Assembly: GCA_003427395.1 (NCBI GenBank)
Contig: BFEA01000129.1
Coordinates: 2,471,685-2,495,159, forward strand
Length of the DNA stretch: 23,475 bases
Source of the DNA: Chara braunii
Lineage: Eukaryota; Streptophyta; Charophyceae; Charales; Characeae
Direction: 5' to 3'
In this document: in pieces, positions 6,508 through 16,790 of the stretch
Position numbering within the stretch: position 1 is the stretch's first letter
How the letters are laid out: every line of letters starts with the position of its first letter
Translations under genes and position numbers: made by a program
The notes under the pieces: generated by a model
Seen by the model: the letters and a program-made list of their open reading frames with translations, nothing else
What the model was told of the DNA's origin: nothing
Database searches by the model: none

Positions 6508-8700
6508 TGGCTTCCTTTCGCCCAGGAGATGACCTTGATGGTAGAAATCATGAAGCGGAGGCATCGCGCGTATGCGTTTAGTGATGATGAGCATGGGAGA
6601 TTGGACGTGGATAAGATTCCAATGATACGAATCCATACCGTCCCACACGAGCCATGAAACCTGAGGGGCGCGCGATACGCGAATCCAGACGAAGAGAAAA
6701 AGGTGGTGGACTACCTGGACGGGAAGATGCGGACGTATGTGGCAGACTATTCCAGTAGACCGTATGCCTCCCCTTGGTTTTGTTTTATCAAGCCGAACGA
6801 AATGCTATGGTGGGTACAAGATTTGCAACGATTGAATGCAGTGACGGTGCGAGACGAGGGAGGATTGCCAAACGCGGACGCCCTGTCAGTGTCATGCGCA
6901 GGGAGGCCTATAATTTCACTTATAGACCTTTACTCTCGTTATGACCATTTTCCTGTGTACCTGCCAGATAGGCAGGTGACGTCGATGCATATGCCAAGGG
7001 GGCTGATCCACATGAACGTGGCCCCTTAGGGTTGGACTAATGCGGTGGCGATGGTGCAAAGGCACATGATTAGGGCTATGCAGACGGTTAGTCCACATAT
7101 TACTCAGCCCTACATTGATGATCTGGCGGTCAAGGATCCAAAGGAGAAGGAGGAAGATGAAGTGATGCCAGGAGTGAGGCGGTTCGTCTGGAAGCACATC
7201 CAGGGTATCGACCAAGTTCTGGATCTGCTGGAAGAACACAACCTGACGGCGAGCGTCCCCAAGTCGAAGCATTGTATGAGGGAGGCCACGATTCTGGGCT
7301 TTGTCTGCAACGAAAAGGGGCGGAGGCCAGATGTGAAGAAAATGGACAAGATCCTAGAGTGGCCAGTCCCCTTCTTGTCAATAACGGACCTGAGGAGTTT
7401 CCTTGGGACCTGTGGATTTTGGAGGAGTTTTGTGAAGGACTTCGCCACCAAGACGGAGCATTTGAGGAAGCTGGTACGTCAGGATCAGGAATGGGTCTGG
7501 GGCAAGGACCAAGAAAAGGCGGTGGAAAGGATGAAGAGAGAATTCAAGGAAGGAGGCTTGGTGTTGGGAGCGCCGAATTATGAGGCCACGGAGGAAAAAC
7601 CATTCGTTGTCGAGACGGACGTCGGGCCAACTGCCTTAGGAGGGGTCCTGATTCAGGCAGACGCGGATGGAAAGGAGAGGCCGTTAAGGTTTGAGAATCG
7701 TACCCTCAATACGACTGAGAGGAATTACTCCCAGTTTAAAAAGGAGACGCTGACGGTACTCCACTGCATGAGGACCTTTCGGAACTATGTCTTTGGCAGG
7801 AGGCTCATCTTGAGGGTGGACCCTACCGCGCTTGCGTGTTCCCTGAAAAGTTATACTCCATCTGACCTAACCATCGCGAGGTGATTGACCTAGATTTGGA
7901 TGTTTAACTTTGAATTGGAGAGGATTCCAAGGGACAAAAACAGGGCGGATGGGTTGAGCCGTATCAATTGGGACGGGGCGAATCAAGAATCAATTGAGGA
8001 TACCCTACTAGTCGACGGGTTCTTGGATCAGGAGGAGGATGTCCGCCTCCACATAAATGAATGGTCGCTGAGGGTGCCTAGCTGTGTCGCGCATCCCATA
8101 TGGCTAGCACCAAAGGGGTACGAGCGGAAGGAAGAGCTGGTCCTCAAGCCTTTCCAGGAGGAAGATCCGTGGGGGAGTAGGGATGTTGGCTGGATGATGA
8201 AGTTGGCATTGGCAGACACACATAGTCTGGCGGAAGAGAAGAGGANGATAGAAGAAGNGNCAACCCAGGTAGAGGAACATGAGCAGTTAATGGGAGGAAT
8301 GTACTTGCTCACCAATACGCTCCTGCAGGGGAACTTTAACCAGAGGAGCGCANCCGGTTCCGAGGAGTGCGAACTTCTTATCCCTGAAAGCCAGGACGAC
8401 GAGTTCGAAGAGGGAGAGATTAGGGAGGCCTTCCGTGCTGAGGAGTATGACGGGATCTATCGGAAGTTGGGGTTACTCCTGTCGTGCGAAATAAGGGATA
8501 GGGACGCAAGTGCTAAAGCCCAGAAGATGAGGCATCTCTACGTAGTAAGAGATGACCATCTGTTTATAAAGCGACAAGTTGGGAACCCCAAGAGGATCGT
8601 ATGTGGGAGGAACCGACAGATTGATGTCATAGCAGCTTTACACGATGGTATAGCAGGGGGGGCACAGAGGGGTTACTGCCACGTGCGCAAAGATAAGTGA
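6508..8700 (+). pseudogene. pol: Ty3/gypsy-type pol: reverse transcriptase, RNase H and linker to integrase (four in-frame stops)
   Basis: One uninterrupted reading frame about 731 codons long runs through this interval with only nonsense changes: TGA 6655, TAG 7027, TGA 7882 and TAG 7891. RT: pre-RT segment IPMIRIHTVPHEP; PYASPWFCFIKP; motif A LIDLYSRYD with catalytic Asp at 6925; PRGLIHMNVAP then GWTNA (7009-7044); catalytic YIDD at 7111-7122; primer-grip and thumb region LGFVCNEKGRRPD and FLGTCGFWRSFV. RNase H: VVETDVGPTALGG (Asp at about 7618), NYSQFKKETL (Glu at about 7744) and LRVDPTAL (Asp at about 7819). After RIPRDKNRADGLSRINW comes an acidic linker, then the start of the integrase zinc-binding region (VIAALHDGIAGG). 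The 5' end has no ATG, and a likely 1-nt deletion lies near 6519. N bases at 8246, 8258, 8260 and 8353 leave some residues unknown. Confidence 0.9.
7111..7122 (+). other. RT catalytic motif YIDD
   Basis: TACATTGATGAT encodes YIDD, the two metal-binding aspartates of the polymerase palm. It is intact although the surrounding frame is interrupted by stops. Confidence 0.9.
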
Positions 8701-8701
8701 G

Positions 8702-9694
8702 CTCTACCATTGGGATGGAATGCTGACTATGGTCATCAAGTAAAGCCAGTCCTGTGTACCTTGCCAACAGAGGTCAGCGCAAAGGCCTGGGGAGCCTCTG
8801 CACCCCAGGCTGGAAAGGGAAGTGGGTGCAGTCGTACACTTGGACCTGTTGTTCATGCCACTCGGGGAGGACGGAAGTAACTATATCTTCGACGCACGGG
8901 ACAACCTTACCGGGTTCGTGGACGGTCGGGTTATTCGTACGAAAACTGTACCAGTTTTAGCAAGGTGCATCGAAGATTACTACTTGCGCTATCCATGTGT
9001 CATAGAGTTTGTGATGGACCGGGGGTCGAAGTTCACTTGTAACAAGGTGCGGACCTTGCTTGCGGGGTACGGCGTGGTCGCAAACTATACTACTGCCGCG
9101 CACCCCCACGCAAACGCACCTATGGAGAGGGGGCATAGTACCATCACGAATCTCCTGGCCAAATGGACTGAGGGGAAGCCTAACCAGTGGCCGAAGTTCC
9201 TGAGAGCAGCTTTCCTCGTGGAAAATGTTACAGTGAAAAGGACTACCAAGTATGCACCGGTCACTCTATGGTACGGGAGGCATGCCACCTTTCCCATAAA
9301 AAGCTTTATGAAGACGTGGAGGCGCCAGGACCTGGAAGTGAACCTGTTTTTCGAAGAGCTGCTCGATATACCGGCACGGCAGGTGGGGGCCGTTGAAGAA
9401 AGGTTACGAGAGGCCGCTGGTCAGGTAGAGAGAAGCCGTATGGAAGACAAGATGAGATGGGACCAGATGGCCCGAATAAGGAAGGATCCACTGAAAGTTG
9501 GGGATGCGGTGCTGCTGTATGACTCTATGTTGGAAAAACAATGGTCTACGAAACTCGATAAACGGTGGCTGGGATCCTATAGGATCGTGCGGTGTGGCGA
9601 GTTTGGGGCCTACCAAATCGAAGAGCTGAATGATGCAGGGTGGCAGGACTGGGTATCAGGGACAAGGCTGAAGAAGTTCGTGGCCAGGGAATAG
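8702..9694 (+). pseudogene. int: Ty3/gypsy-type integrase (DD35E core, GPY/F-like C-terminus), frameshifted from RT
   Basis: The frame changes at 8700/8702. The rest of the zinc-binding region follows (LYHWDGMLTM, a TAA at 8741, then QSCVPCQ, giving the C-x2-C half). The expected His near GGAQRG at the end of the preceding frame is lost. From 8744 the frame is open to the stop at 9692-9694. Catalytic residues are present: Asp in HLDLLF (8843), Asp in VMDRGS (9017) and Glu in PMERGH (9125). Exactly 35 residues separate the last two, the DD35E spacing of retroviral and Ty3 integrases. After KVGDAVLLYD comes KRWLGSYRIV, a GPY/F-type module with Ser in place of Pro. The protein ends at KKFVARE with no chromodomain. 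This is the least damaged part of the element. Confidence 0.9.
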
Positions 9695-9716
9695 GTCTGA
9701 CTTTTCGAAGGCAGCC

Positions 9717-10886
9717 ATGCAGAGGGGTGAGAGGGACACACAGCCACGCCAGGGGCTCCAGAGGATAGCGGGAGGGGGCGAGCAGCATGGGCCGCCTAGG
9801 AGGGAGCCTACGCCTGAGTTTGACGACGATAACATAGAGTTTTTCCTGGACGTATATCGGGATCATGCGGCACAGAGAGGGTGGTCAGTGGCGGAGAGGA
9901 TTTACCACTTGAGAGGTATANGGCGGTTCGAGGAGCNTGTCGCTCAGATATGTGAGGAGGCCCTGACTTGGCCGGATGTGGAGGCCGGAATGCAGAGGTT
10001 GAGAGCTTCCCCTAGAGGGCGCGATGGCATGCCCATTCAATTGGAGGAGGGGAACGCAGAGGAGTTCATTTCCGCATATGAAGGAGGGATGCAGGCTTCG
10101 CCGAGTCAGGGAGTAGCAGTGGAGGTCCCTCGATAGGCCGAGCCAATGAAGGAGGTGCTCGTGGACGCAGTTGAGGAGGAGGGTGGCGAGAAGGAGTCAC
10201 TTATGGCTATGTCCACGGAGAGGAGAGGTTCGCGTTTGCATGAGCTGGCGGCAACCATGGGGATAGGCATGCCATAGGAGGGCCCTCAGAGACTCGACGC
10301 TCCAGAGCTTGCCCCAAGGTTGGGAGAGTTGAGGGCGGAGCTGGGCCCCTGGGCCACGGAGACGGACTCAGGAGGGCCTGACTCGCGGCAGCAGGAGGTC
10401 ATGAATGAGCCCACCACTATGGTGGGCTCTCAGCCGTCGGGATCATGTGGGGACGAGGTGGTGGTGGTGGCAGAAAGGCCTCATGAGGAGGGACCCCGAG
10501 AGTAAGACACGCCAGAGTGCGGGCCAGCGAGCGCAGTCGTACGAGGGGGTGAGGATGCTGAGGCTCTGGAGACCGAACCTCAGGGCCATATGGGCTTGCC
10601 CTCGTGCCATGAGGTGAATACTTAGACCATGGGGACGCCTTCAACATCGAGTTCCCGGGGGAGAAAGGAGAAGACTGCCAGGTGGCACGACACTGCCTGC
10701 TTTTGGTGCAAGAAGGAGGGGCATAGAGCCATGGACTGTCCAAAACTCCTTCAGGATAAGGCCGAGGGGTGCTTTGCAGAGGTCGACGGCAAGTTCTATG
10801 ACAGGCAGAGCAGGATAGTAGAGCGAGCTCCAGATGGGGGCAAGGCTCAGTTGTATAGGCAGAACCAGGAGGAATTGTGTAAGTAG
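9717..10886 (+). pseudogene. gag: Gag-like reading frame with CCHC zinc knuckle, placed 3' of integrase
   Basis: The frame starts with an ATG 23 nt after the integrase stop and runs about 390 codons in one frame, with in-frame stops at 10134 (TAG), 10275 (TAG), 10503 (TAA) and 10623 (TAG) before the final TAG at 10884. The N-terminal part has an acidic segment EFDDDNIEFFLDVYRDHAAQ, then GWSVAERI, ICEEALTWPDVEAGMQRLRA and a Glu/Gly-rich middle. The C-terminal part has CFWCKKEGHRAMDC (10698-10739), a perfect C-x2-C-x4-H-x4-C nucleocapsid zinc knuckle, followed by KFYDRQSRIVERA and LYRQNQEELCK. Normally gag precedes pol. Here it follows integrase directly with no LTR remnant between, which is odd. 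The helical N-terminal part is Gag-like by position and composition only, while the knuckle is firm. N bases at 9921 and 9937. Confidence 0.75.
10698..10739 (+). other. CCHC zinc knuckle
   Basis: C-x2-C-x4-H-x4-C, reading CFWCKKEGHRAMDC. In retroelement Gag proteins this binds RNA during packaging. Confidence 0.9.
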
Positions 10887-11382
10887 GGACTGGTCTGTCT
10901 ATGTGTCAGTAGGGTCAGAATAGTGGGCACACAAGGGGCGGGTTGGAGGTGTACATATGTTTACTTGGCTGAGGGAGTCCTAGATGTGTGCGCGTTTTAG
11001 AGGTGGTAGGTTGAGTCCCGGCCTGCTTATATATAGTTGCTTGCGTTTTCGTTGAGTTGTTCCTTCCTGGGCTACGGCATAGGGCATGAGGGTTGGCCGT
11101 AGGACACATGGGGCTATTCAGTCCACTTTTGATTTCGCAGTGCGGAGATTACTTGAGTTTGAGAGAGACTTGAATATGAGTTTTCCCGAGTTAGGTGAGA
11201 CAGAGGGTTAGACACACTTTAGATTCTGAGTAGATGTTGTGTCCCCGAGCGTGTTCCGCGGGTGTANAGTGGGGTCGGGAGCCATGCTNAGATGGACAGA
11301 GTTTGANTTGAGTGTTTGTGTTTGNGTCTTGAGGGAGNCATTCTACTCCCTNAGTGTATCATGAGTTGAGATTCTATGGGAN
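10887..11382 (+). other. 3' trailer of the gypsy-like element, possible coding remnants, no LTR seen
   Basis: Protein-like segments appear in shifting frames: YLAEGVLDVCAF from 10962, in the same frame as the Gag-like ORF, and IQSTFDFAVRRLLEFERDL from about 11117 in another frame. This suggests the element's last reading frame once continued past 10886 or that another coding fragment follows. A TATATATA word lies at 11028-11037. N bases cluster at 11267-11382. I found no terminal repeat matching sequence left of the element. Confidence 0.35.
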
Positions 11383-11709
11383 TTGTCTTGTGACGACCAC
11401 TATCACTCTCACAGGTGTGATTTTATCCTGATGTATGATTGGCTTTGTGTGAGAGATGTACAGGATACATCTCATGGGCATGATTGTGTAAATTGTAAAG
11501 TTGTCTACCTTCCGGTATACTCGTGCGGTCTGCTGCGAGCGGACGAGAGGGCGGAGTATAAGGAGGGGAAGTGCAGCCTACTTGTGAAAAACTGTGAGAA
11601 TCCTACAGGATTGATGGATTCAGAAGTTTGCATGTTTGGTCATACTGGACACCGTTGCCTAAGTTGTACAGGGACCCAGAAGATGGTTCCTCAGCTTGAG
11701 TTTGTTTGA
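11383..11709 (+). CDS. Cys/His-rich small ORF, unrecognised
   Basis: 108 codons with about eleven Cys and several His. Examples are HDCVNCK, KCSLLVKNC, and FGHTGHRCLSC near the end, which resembles a paired metal-binding arrangement. No signal peptide or membrane segment is evident. The DNA is TG-rich, so Cys (TGT/TGC) codons may simply reflect composition, and no homologous family comes to mind. An N at 11382 sits immediately before the ATG. It could be a third ORF of the gypsy-like element or chance. Confidence 0.2.
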   Translation: MSCDDHYHSHRCDFILMYDWLCVRDVQDTSHGHDCVNCKVVYLPVYSCGLLRADERAEYKEGKCSLLVKNCENPTGLMDSEVCMFGHTGHRCLSCTGTQKMVPQLEFV

Positions 11710-13676
11710 TGATTAAGACCCCCCTTCATGGTTCTGGGAGGCGGGAATTGCATTGTTATCAAAGCCCCTTCACGATAAATGCCTTCATTGAGCGACTCCT
11801 GACTTCATTGTTATCAACACAAACAAAAAGGAGGCGACTGCTGGCTCAGATCAAGTCAGGAGCCGCGACCTTGTGGATCCGGCGAGGAGATTGTTTGTGA
11901 TTGAGCGAAGGGTGCCGTGCTTATTATAGGAGGGTCGGTAAATGCCTTCAGACCCCTTCGTAGTCCCGCAGCGGCCCGTGAAGTATTTGTGATGCCCCGC
12001 CGGGCCACCTGTGCTAATTCTGAGACATATTTGAGGGAATACCAAGCTAACGGTAAAGTTTAGTGCCACCTGGGCGCAACCCCTAGTGGATGGCTGCTGA
12101 CCGGCACAACCTGGCTGCGGGCCCGCGAAGTAAGAGTTTAAGGGGAGTTGCCCGCCCCAGAGAAATTACCCCCCGGGATAGGAGTCGAGTCTGTTGGAAA
12201 AGCCTGACTGACTAATTGTCAGGAAAAACGCCTATTGTTGTATAACCAACGGGAGGATACCGCCGCTAAGGTAACAACGCGGTGGGTCGTGGACCTGGCC
12301 CGATCAACCAGGCTATGGTGGGCTCAGATGGAGACCTGGCGTTTCTGTACTAGACTGCAGAAAAGGCCGAGAGAGGCTGTAAACTATATGTATGTATTTT
12401 GGTTGATGGTGAGAAAATTGTTAAAAGAAGGCAAGAATGCCTTCACAGGTCCCATTCAAAGCCCGCGTCCCTAGTTATGGCTCTGTCTATGAGAAAGAGA
12501 TTAATTGGGACACCCAACGAGAGACCGACGGTTGTCTAGGATAAAGGGGAAGAGGATGGTTTGAGGGCCTTTGGAACTTATGCTGTAGTATTGATGCGTA
12601 ATACACCGGCGTCCTGGTGTTGGGACAATGGAAACCCAGGTTGAAACCCTGACAGCATATAGTTGTGTTGGCACGGTTTGATAGAGGCATCAACCCTGAG
12701 TCTGTCGGCTAATCGGATTGGTTCTGATCTCGTCAGCATTTGGAATGTGAGGAAATATATAGCTTCTTGATTTGGCGACGCGACGGGGACGTTGCTTAAT
12801 ATGGTCCAGTAAGTTGTCGGCGCGAATACCCTAAAAAGGGTATCCGCCCTGGTTTTTGCAAGTGACAGAATGGCTTGGTTAACCTACATTTTGGGTGCCC
12901 GTGAGGGAAATGTGAGGGTCGTCCGCGCGCGGGTAAAAGTCTGCCTTGTCCCGGTAGGGAGTATGTGGGCGCGCAATTTTGAGGCGCGCGTGTGATTTTT
13001 TCTGGTTAAAGTGGGCGGCCGGTCTAGTTGACCGGCCCGGATCGTGTTACGGCCTTGGTTAGGGAGCAAAAGTTTGTTTTTGGTCGGTGCACGCAGCCCG
13101 GCGGTATGGTTGGTGCGCCGGTAGGCGTATGGGATGTCCTGGGCACAGGCTGGCAGGCCGGCGCAGACGCTTAGGGATTGTGAATGTAGATGGGGGCCGA
13201 AGGAATGGCCGAGGCGGTACCTTGGCCCGAAGGCGCCACGTGATACCACCTTATGTGGGAAGCCGCGCCTGCTAGTCACAGGCTTGGTCTTAGCCCTATA
13301 GGTTACGGTGTTGGACTATTGCGACGGAGGAGCGGGGATCGAGGCCAGCAGGCATCAGCACAGGAGCAGCGGAGCACCGAAAAAACTGAGGGGGTCGAGG
13401 GCTCGACGGGGCTATCCCCCTTTTGGTTTTGCTGGCCGGTGCGACAGCGAGCGCGATTGCGGGGGCCGGCTGGATACCGGCAGTTCACACCCCACTGTTT
13501 CAGGAAATTTTGTTAATTTTGTTATTTTTCAATTTTTATTTTTTTTACGCTGTCTCTGTTTTAACTCTAGGACCCGGCCGGTGGGCATATCTGGGGGTAG
13601 CCGAGGCCTGGGCATGTGTCAGCACCCCGGATAGCCCAGGGGATCCTTTCCGAGGTTGCTGCAAGGGCAGCCGCGC
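11710..13676. other. Gene-free stretch, GC-rich in its second half
   Basis: No frame gives a recognisable protein. It holds short inverted repeats such as ATACCC/GGGTAT (12826-12843) and GGCCGGTC/GACCGGCC (13017-13037). A pyrimidine-rich run at 13505-13570 ends in TTTAACTCTAG and looks like a branch point plus 3' splice site, but no exon is supported on its right. The sequence may be LTR or other non-coding parts of decayed elements. Confidence 0.4.
13017..13037. repeat. Perfect 8-bp inverted repeat
   Basis: GGCCGGTC, loop TAGTT, GACCGGCC. A strong GC hairpin. Confidence 0.65.
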
Positions 13677-13692
13677 GGGGGGGGGGGGGGGG
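13677..13692. repeat. Poly-G tract, 16 nt
   Basis: Sixteen consecutive G. Long G runs are prone to sequencing and assembly length errors, so the true length is uncertain. Confidence 0.85.
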
Positions 13693-13823
13693 CACTAAGG
13701 GGCTCTGTCCCGAACAAGATGGCACAAAGAGGGTTCGCGTGGTCCCGCGGAGGAATAACGTGCGATGAGGCAGGGGGATGGAACATGACGTATGTCGGGC
13801 TAGGTGCGCGGCCGGGAGAGTGA

Positions 13824-14287
13824 GGGAAGAAGGCCAGATGGCCTTTGGAGATGCTGTGGGGTGCCTGCCACGGTGAAAGTCCCCGCAGCTTTGGCCAAGA
13901 TTGGATCGACGAGATCTGAATGACGATTGTGTGAAGGCTAAGGAGTTCGGAACGGGAGGGGGGTGAACCCGACTGTAAGCCGGGTCGGATGCATGCCATA
14001 GGGAAGAAGGGACGGGTCGCTGCCCACAGATTTTTGGGAGATCTGTCGAGGATCGGAGCCAATGCGTAGGGGATTTGCATGACCATTGTATGGGGCTGGC
14101 GCGCGAGAGCCCGGGCATGTACCCGGACAGGAAACAGGGGCAAGCATATGTGACAGGGAAGGAAAGGGGCCAAGCGGCCTCTGAAAGCGCTGTGGGGCGC
14201 TACCACGGTGGAGAGTCCCTCGGGACATCGGCTAAACGTTGGGGCCATACGAAGAAGATTCGCTCGGCCTCCGCGTAAGGCTGTCAC
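13824..14287. repeat. Degenerate tandem repeat, units of about 155-177 bp
   Basis: The start word GGGAAGAAGG or GGGAAGGAAAGG occurs at 13824, 14001 and 14156. Copies 1 and 3 share GGCC-(4 nt)-GGCC, then GCTGTGGGG(T/C)GC, CCACGGTG and GTCCC in the same order, 336 bp apart. Copies 1 and 2 share TGAATGACGATTGTGTG (13917-13933) versus TGCATGACCATTGTATG (14076-14092), 159 bp apart. The small GGCC...GGCC hairpin is kept although its loop differs. Long - strand frames through this region encode proline/serine-rich repeats and are probably a by-product. Confidence 0.5.
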
Positions 14288-16500
14288 ACGTAGGAAGGAG
14301 GCGGGTTCCTCCCCTCGGTTGCTTACCTCTGTTTTTGAGCCGACCGATGCCCACGCTGTCTGGGCCGTGAGGCGTTAGCTGTTGCCAGCCACAACACCGC
14401 CGGGAGGGAGTGAGGAGCACGGATAGCGACCGTGTGGAAAGCAGGAACGAACGGGGACGTGAAGGCCGGTCGGGTATAAACGGTGAAAAGGAGTGGGGAG
14501 CCTGTTTTGGCTCACTCATCTGCGTTGCCGACAATCGGAGCGCATTGTGGACAGGCCGGTGGGTGACGAAGCGCCGCGCTAAAAGAATGTGCCAGGGGTA
14601 GAATTGAACCTGGACACGTTTTTAGGCCAGGGTGGTCGAGAGTGGAGATGGCAGAAGGAAGAGTCGGGCGGGGTTAAGAAAACGTGGCGCTCTCGAGCCT
14701 GAGCGAAATCGAGAAGGGAAAGGTGAGACTAGGGGGCTCTTGGATAGGGCGATCGTGATGGTGGAGTCGGATCGGGAGTTGGAGTAGTAAGGCTGGCGGT
14801 GCGGGATGTAGGGGCTGCGCGGCGTGGGGGCGGATGAGCAATGGGGCAACAGTGCGCCTGTATCTTTCTGTGTTCTAGCGGAAGATTCATTTGAATTGTC
14901 TCATTCTTTCAGGGCAGTGGTGTGAGACAGCCGTGGGGTCAGAAAGAGAGAGAAAAGGGTACACGCCCTTGAACGGGAGATGGCGAGGACAGAGCAGGGG
15001 TAATGGGACAGCGGAGCGCAAGGCATTGAGGCAGCGATGTACGGTCCCGCGTTCAAGCGGAAGGGTTCGCTCGCTTTCCCACCCAGCCTGTCGATGCGAG
15101 TGGCGCAAGGCCAACCGCTGGTCTGAACCTACCTGTTGACTACTACCTTGTTCACCTATCGATGGAAGTCGTGAGGGGCAATTGTGAAGCTAGAGACTTA
15201 CCTGCTAGCTGGCGTGCCACCCGTCGGAACTGAGAAGGGTGAAGCCAGGGAAAAGGGGACCTGAGGAACGACGGGCTGCCTGCTGAAGTGGCAAAGAGGA
15301 GGGTTGCCTAGCTGCTAGCCCGAAGGCTGGCCAACACCGCAGTCGGTGAAAAAGAGGAGTACAACTGCGGAGCTAGGAGGCTTACATGGGAACTGGGGTA
15401 GCTGGGAGCAAGCCGCCAGGCGGTGTATTCGGCCGCAGGCTCGAGCACTGCTAAGCTTGTTATAGGGGCAATCAAGAACGGTTGTGGGACTGCAGAGTTG
15501 TCTGCAGGCTGGTGCGCTGTTTGTCTCATTGTGGGGTAGTCATGGTGCTAGAGCTCGCCAGGGTTTGAGCCGTGGCCTATCATGCTACTTCGTTGCGGTG
15601 GCCAAGAGCCAGGCTAAAGGTCGCCGTTGTTCGGAGCCAGGGCGTTGTTGCTGCCGCTGTGGTTGCTATAAAGCACTGGCTTGCTGCAACTATCGCGAGA
15701 ATGTTGCGCCGCTGCGTATTGCTGCTACTGTTGACAACACCGCGCTAAGCTGCTGTTGCTGTTGGGGAGTACCGGGAATGTTGCTTAGTACCACAGCGCC
15801 TTGCTGACGTATACGGCGGTCTGCGCACGCTGTTCTGGGAAAGACCGCTATTGCAGCATGGTGGGGTGGTGGTAGAGGGGGCCATTGCTACGGATCGGGA
15901 CTTCATCAGAAAAGCTAGCTCCGGTAGTTTGACTGAGGTCTAAACAAGCTGTTACTATGTGGCCGCCATTGCGGGGCCCTCAGGCACTGAAGGACTGAAG
16001 GCCCTCTCAAGCAAGTCTGAGAGTTTCGTTCCTATGTCTGAGAGTCTCATATCTTCTCGTCCTGCCCTTCTTACTCTAAAAGTCTGGTCCTTTGGCTCTG
16101 AGAGGAAGGCGGCAGGCGGGCGTGTGGCCCGTATGCCGCGCGAAGAGCTTTGTGGGAGGTTGCCCCACCGATTGCAGGAGCTCTGCCGGTACTCAGGCGG
16201 AGTCCTAGAGGCAGGGAACTGAGTGGTAATCCCTTGATCCCCTCTATAAACCTAGCTACAACCCCTACTTGTATATCTCTCTACGTTTGACTGAGAATAT
16301 TGTGTAGATCCTGTACTTGGTTTTGAGCTTCACGTTCAGGACATAAGTCATACTGAAATAAAAGAATGTGTGGGCAAATCTCAGTTTCAGTTTGTTGATT
16401 GCTTGAAACCAGATTGCGAATGAAATGGGTTGCATCTGGGCGGAAGGTTGGGAGGGAGTCAGTATTGTGTGCAGATTGACTGGGTCATTAGGGCTGGGAG
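14288..16500. other. Gene-free stretch with a GCT/GTT-rich part
   Basis: No protein was recognised. Between about 15630 and 15790 the + strand is dense in TTGCTG/GCTGTT words, an irregular trinucleotide-like repeat. An AATAAA at 16357-16362 is a possible polyadenylation signal, but no upstream gene supports it. AT content rises towards 16250, just before the stem-loop array. Confidence 0.4.
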
Positions 16501-16632
16501 GTCCCCTTAAGTTTGGGGAAGCCCAGCGCTCTGTTTATTTTTGGATTGCATGGAGCCTCAGGCCGCTTTATAAGTTGAGGTAAGGATGCCTCCATCAGTT
16601 TGGGGAGACCAGGTGCTGTGAATTGCTTGAAG

Positions 16633-16667
16633 GGTCAGGACGCTCTATAAGTTGAGGTGTCCTGGTT
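16633..16667 (+). repeat. Stem-loop unit, arms CAGGAC/GTCCTG
   Basis: Perfect 6-bp stem 16636-16641 with 16659-16664, extendable outward by three G-T pairs. The loop is GCTCTATAAGTTGAGGT. Confidence 0.8.
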
Positions 16668-16708
16668 GCTCTGACTTGTGAGGGTTTGACTGTGGGTGAC
16701 TTTCAGGG

Positions 16709-16743
16709 ACCCAAGGCGCTCTATAAGTTTAGGTACCTTGGGT
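16709..16743 (+). repeat. Stem-loop unit, arms ACCCAAGG/CCTTGGGT
   Basis: Perfect 8-bp stem 16709-16716 with 16736-16743, enclosing the exact 19-nt core at 16717-16735. It is the clearest member of the array. Confidence 0.9.
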
Positions 16744-16790
16744 TGCCTTGTTTTATTTGGGGTTCTCTCAGTTTCTTTGGTTTTGAACAA

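Noticed and set aside
10966-11021. Pol III-like A box (TGGCTGAGGG) and B-box-like GGTTGAGTCCC, as in a tRNA or SINE head
   Set aside because: The B box lacks a base compared with the consensus, no cloverleaf can be drawn, no T-run terminator follows, and the A-box bases are explained by coding-like sequence (YLAEGV).
4900-12200. LTR pair flanking the gypsy-like element
   Set aside because: By eye I found no matching direct repeats of LTR size to the left of 5323 and the right of 10886. A self-alignment would be needed, and failure to see a pair is not proof of absence.
12235-12474. 79-codon + strand ORF
   Set aside because: No motif, no neighbouring signals, and a length expected by chance in this composition.
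13505-13571. 3' splice site of an intron (pyrimidine tract ending in CTCTAG)
   Set aside because: The signal resembles an acceptor, but no donor site or credible exon is visible on either side.
13567-14287. Long overlapping - strand ORFs (183 and 222 codons)
   Set aside because: They lie in a GC-rich tandem repeat, overlap each other in different frames and encode Pro/Ser-rich repeats. They are best explained by composition.
14590-14616. tRNA 3'-end-like or primer-binding-site-like word (GCCAGGGGTAGAATTGAACC)
   Set aside because: Its reverse complement does not form a proper T-arm (two mismatches in five pairs), and there is no LTR end beside it.
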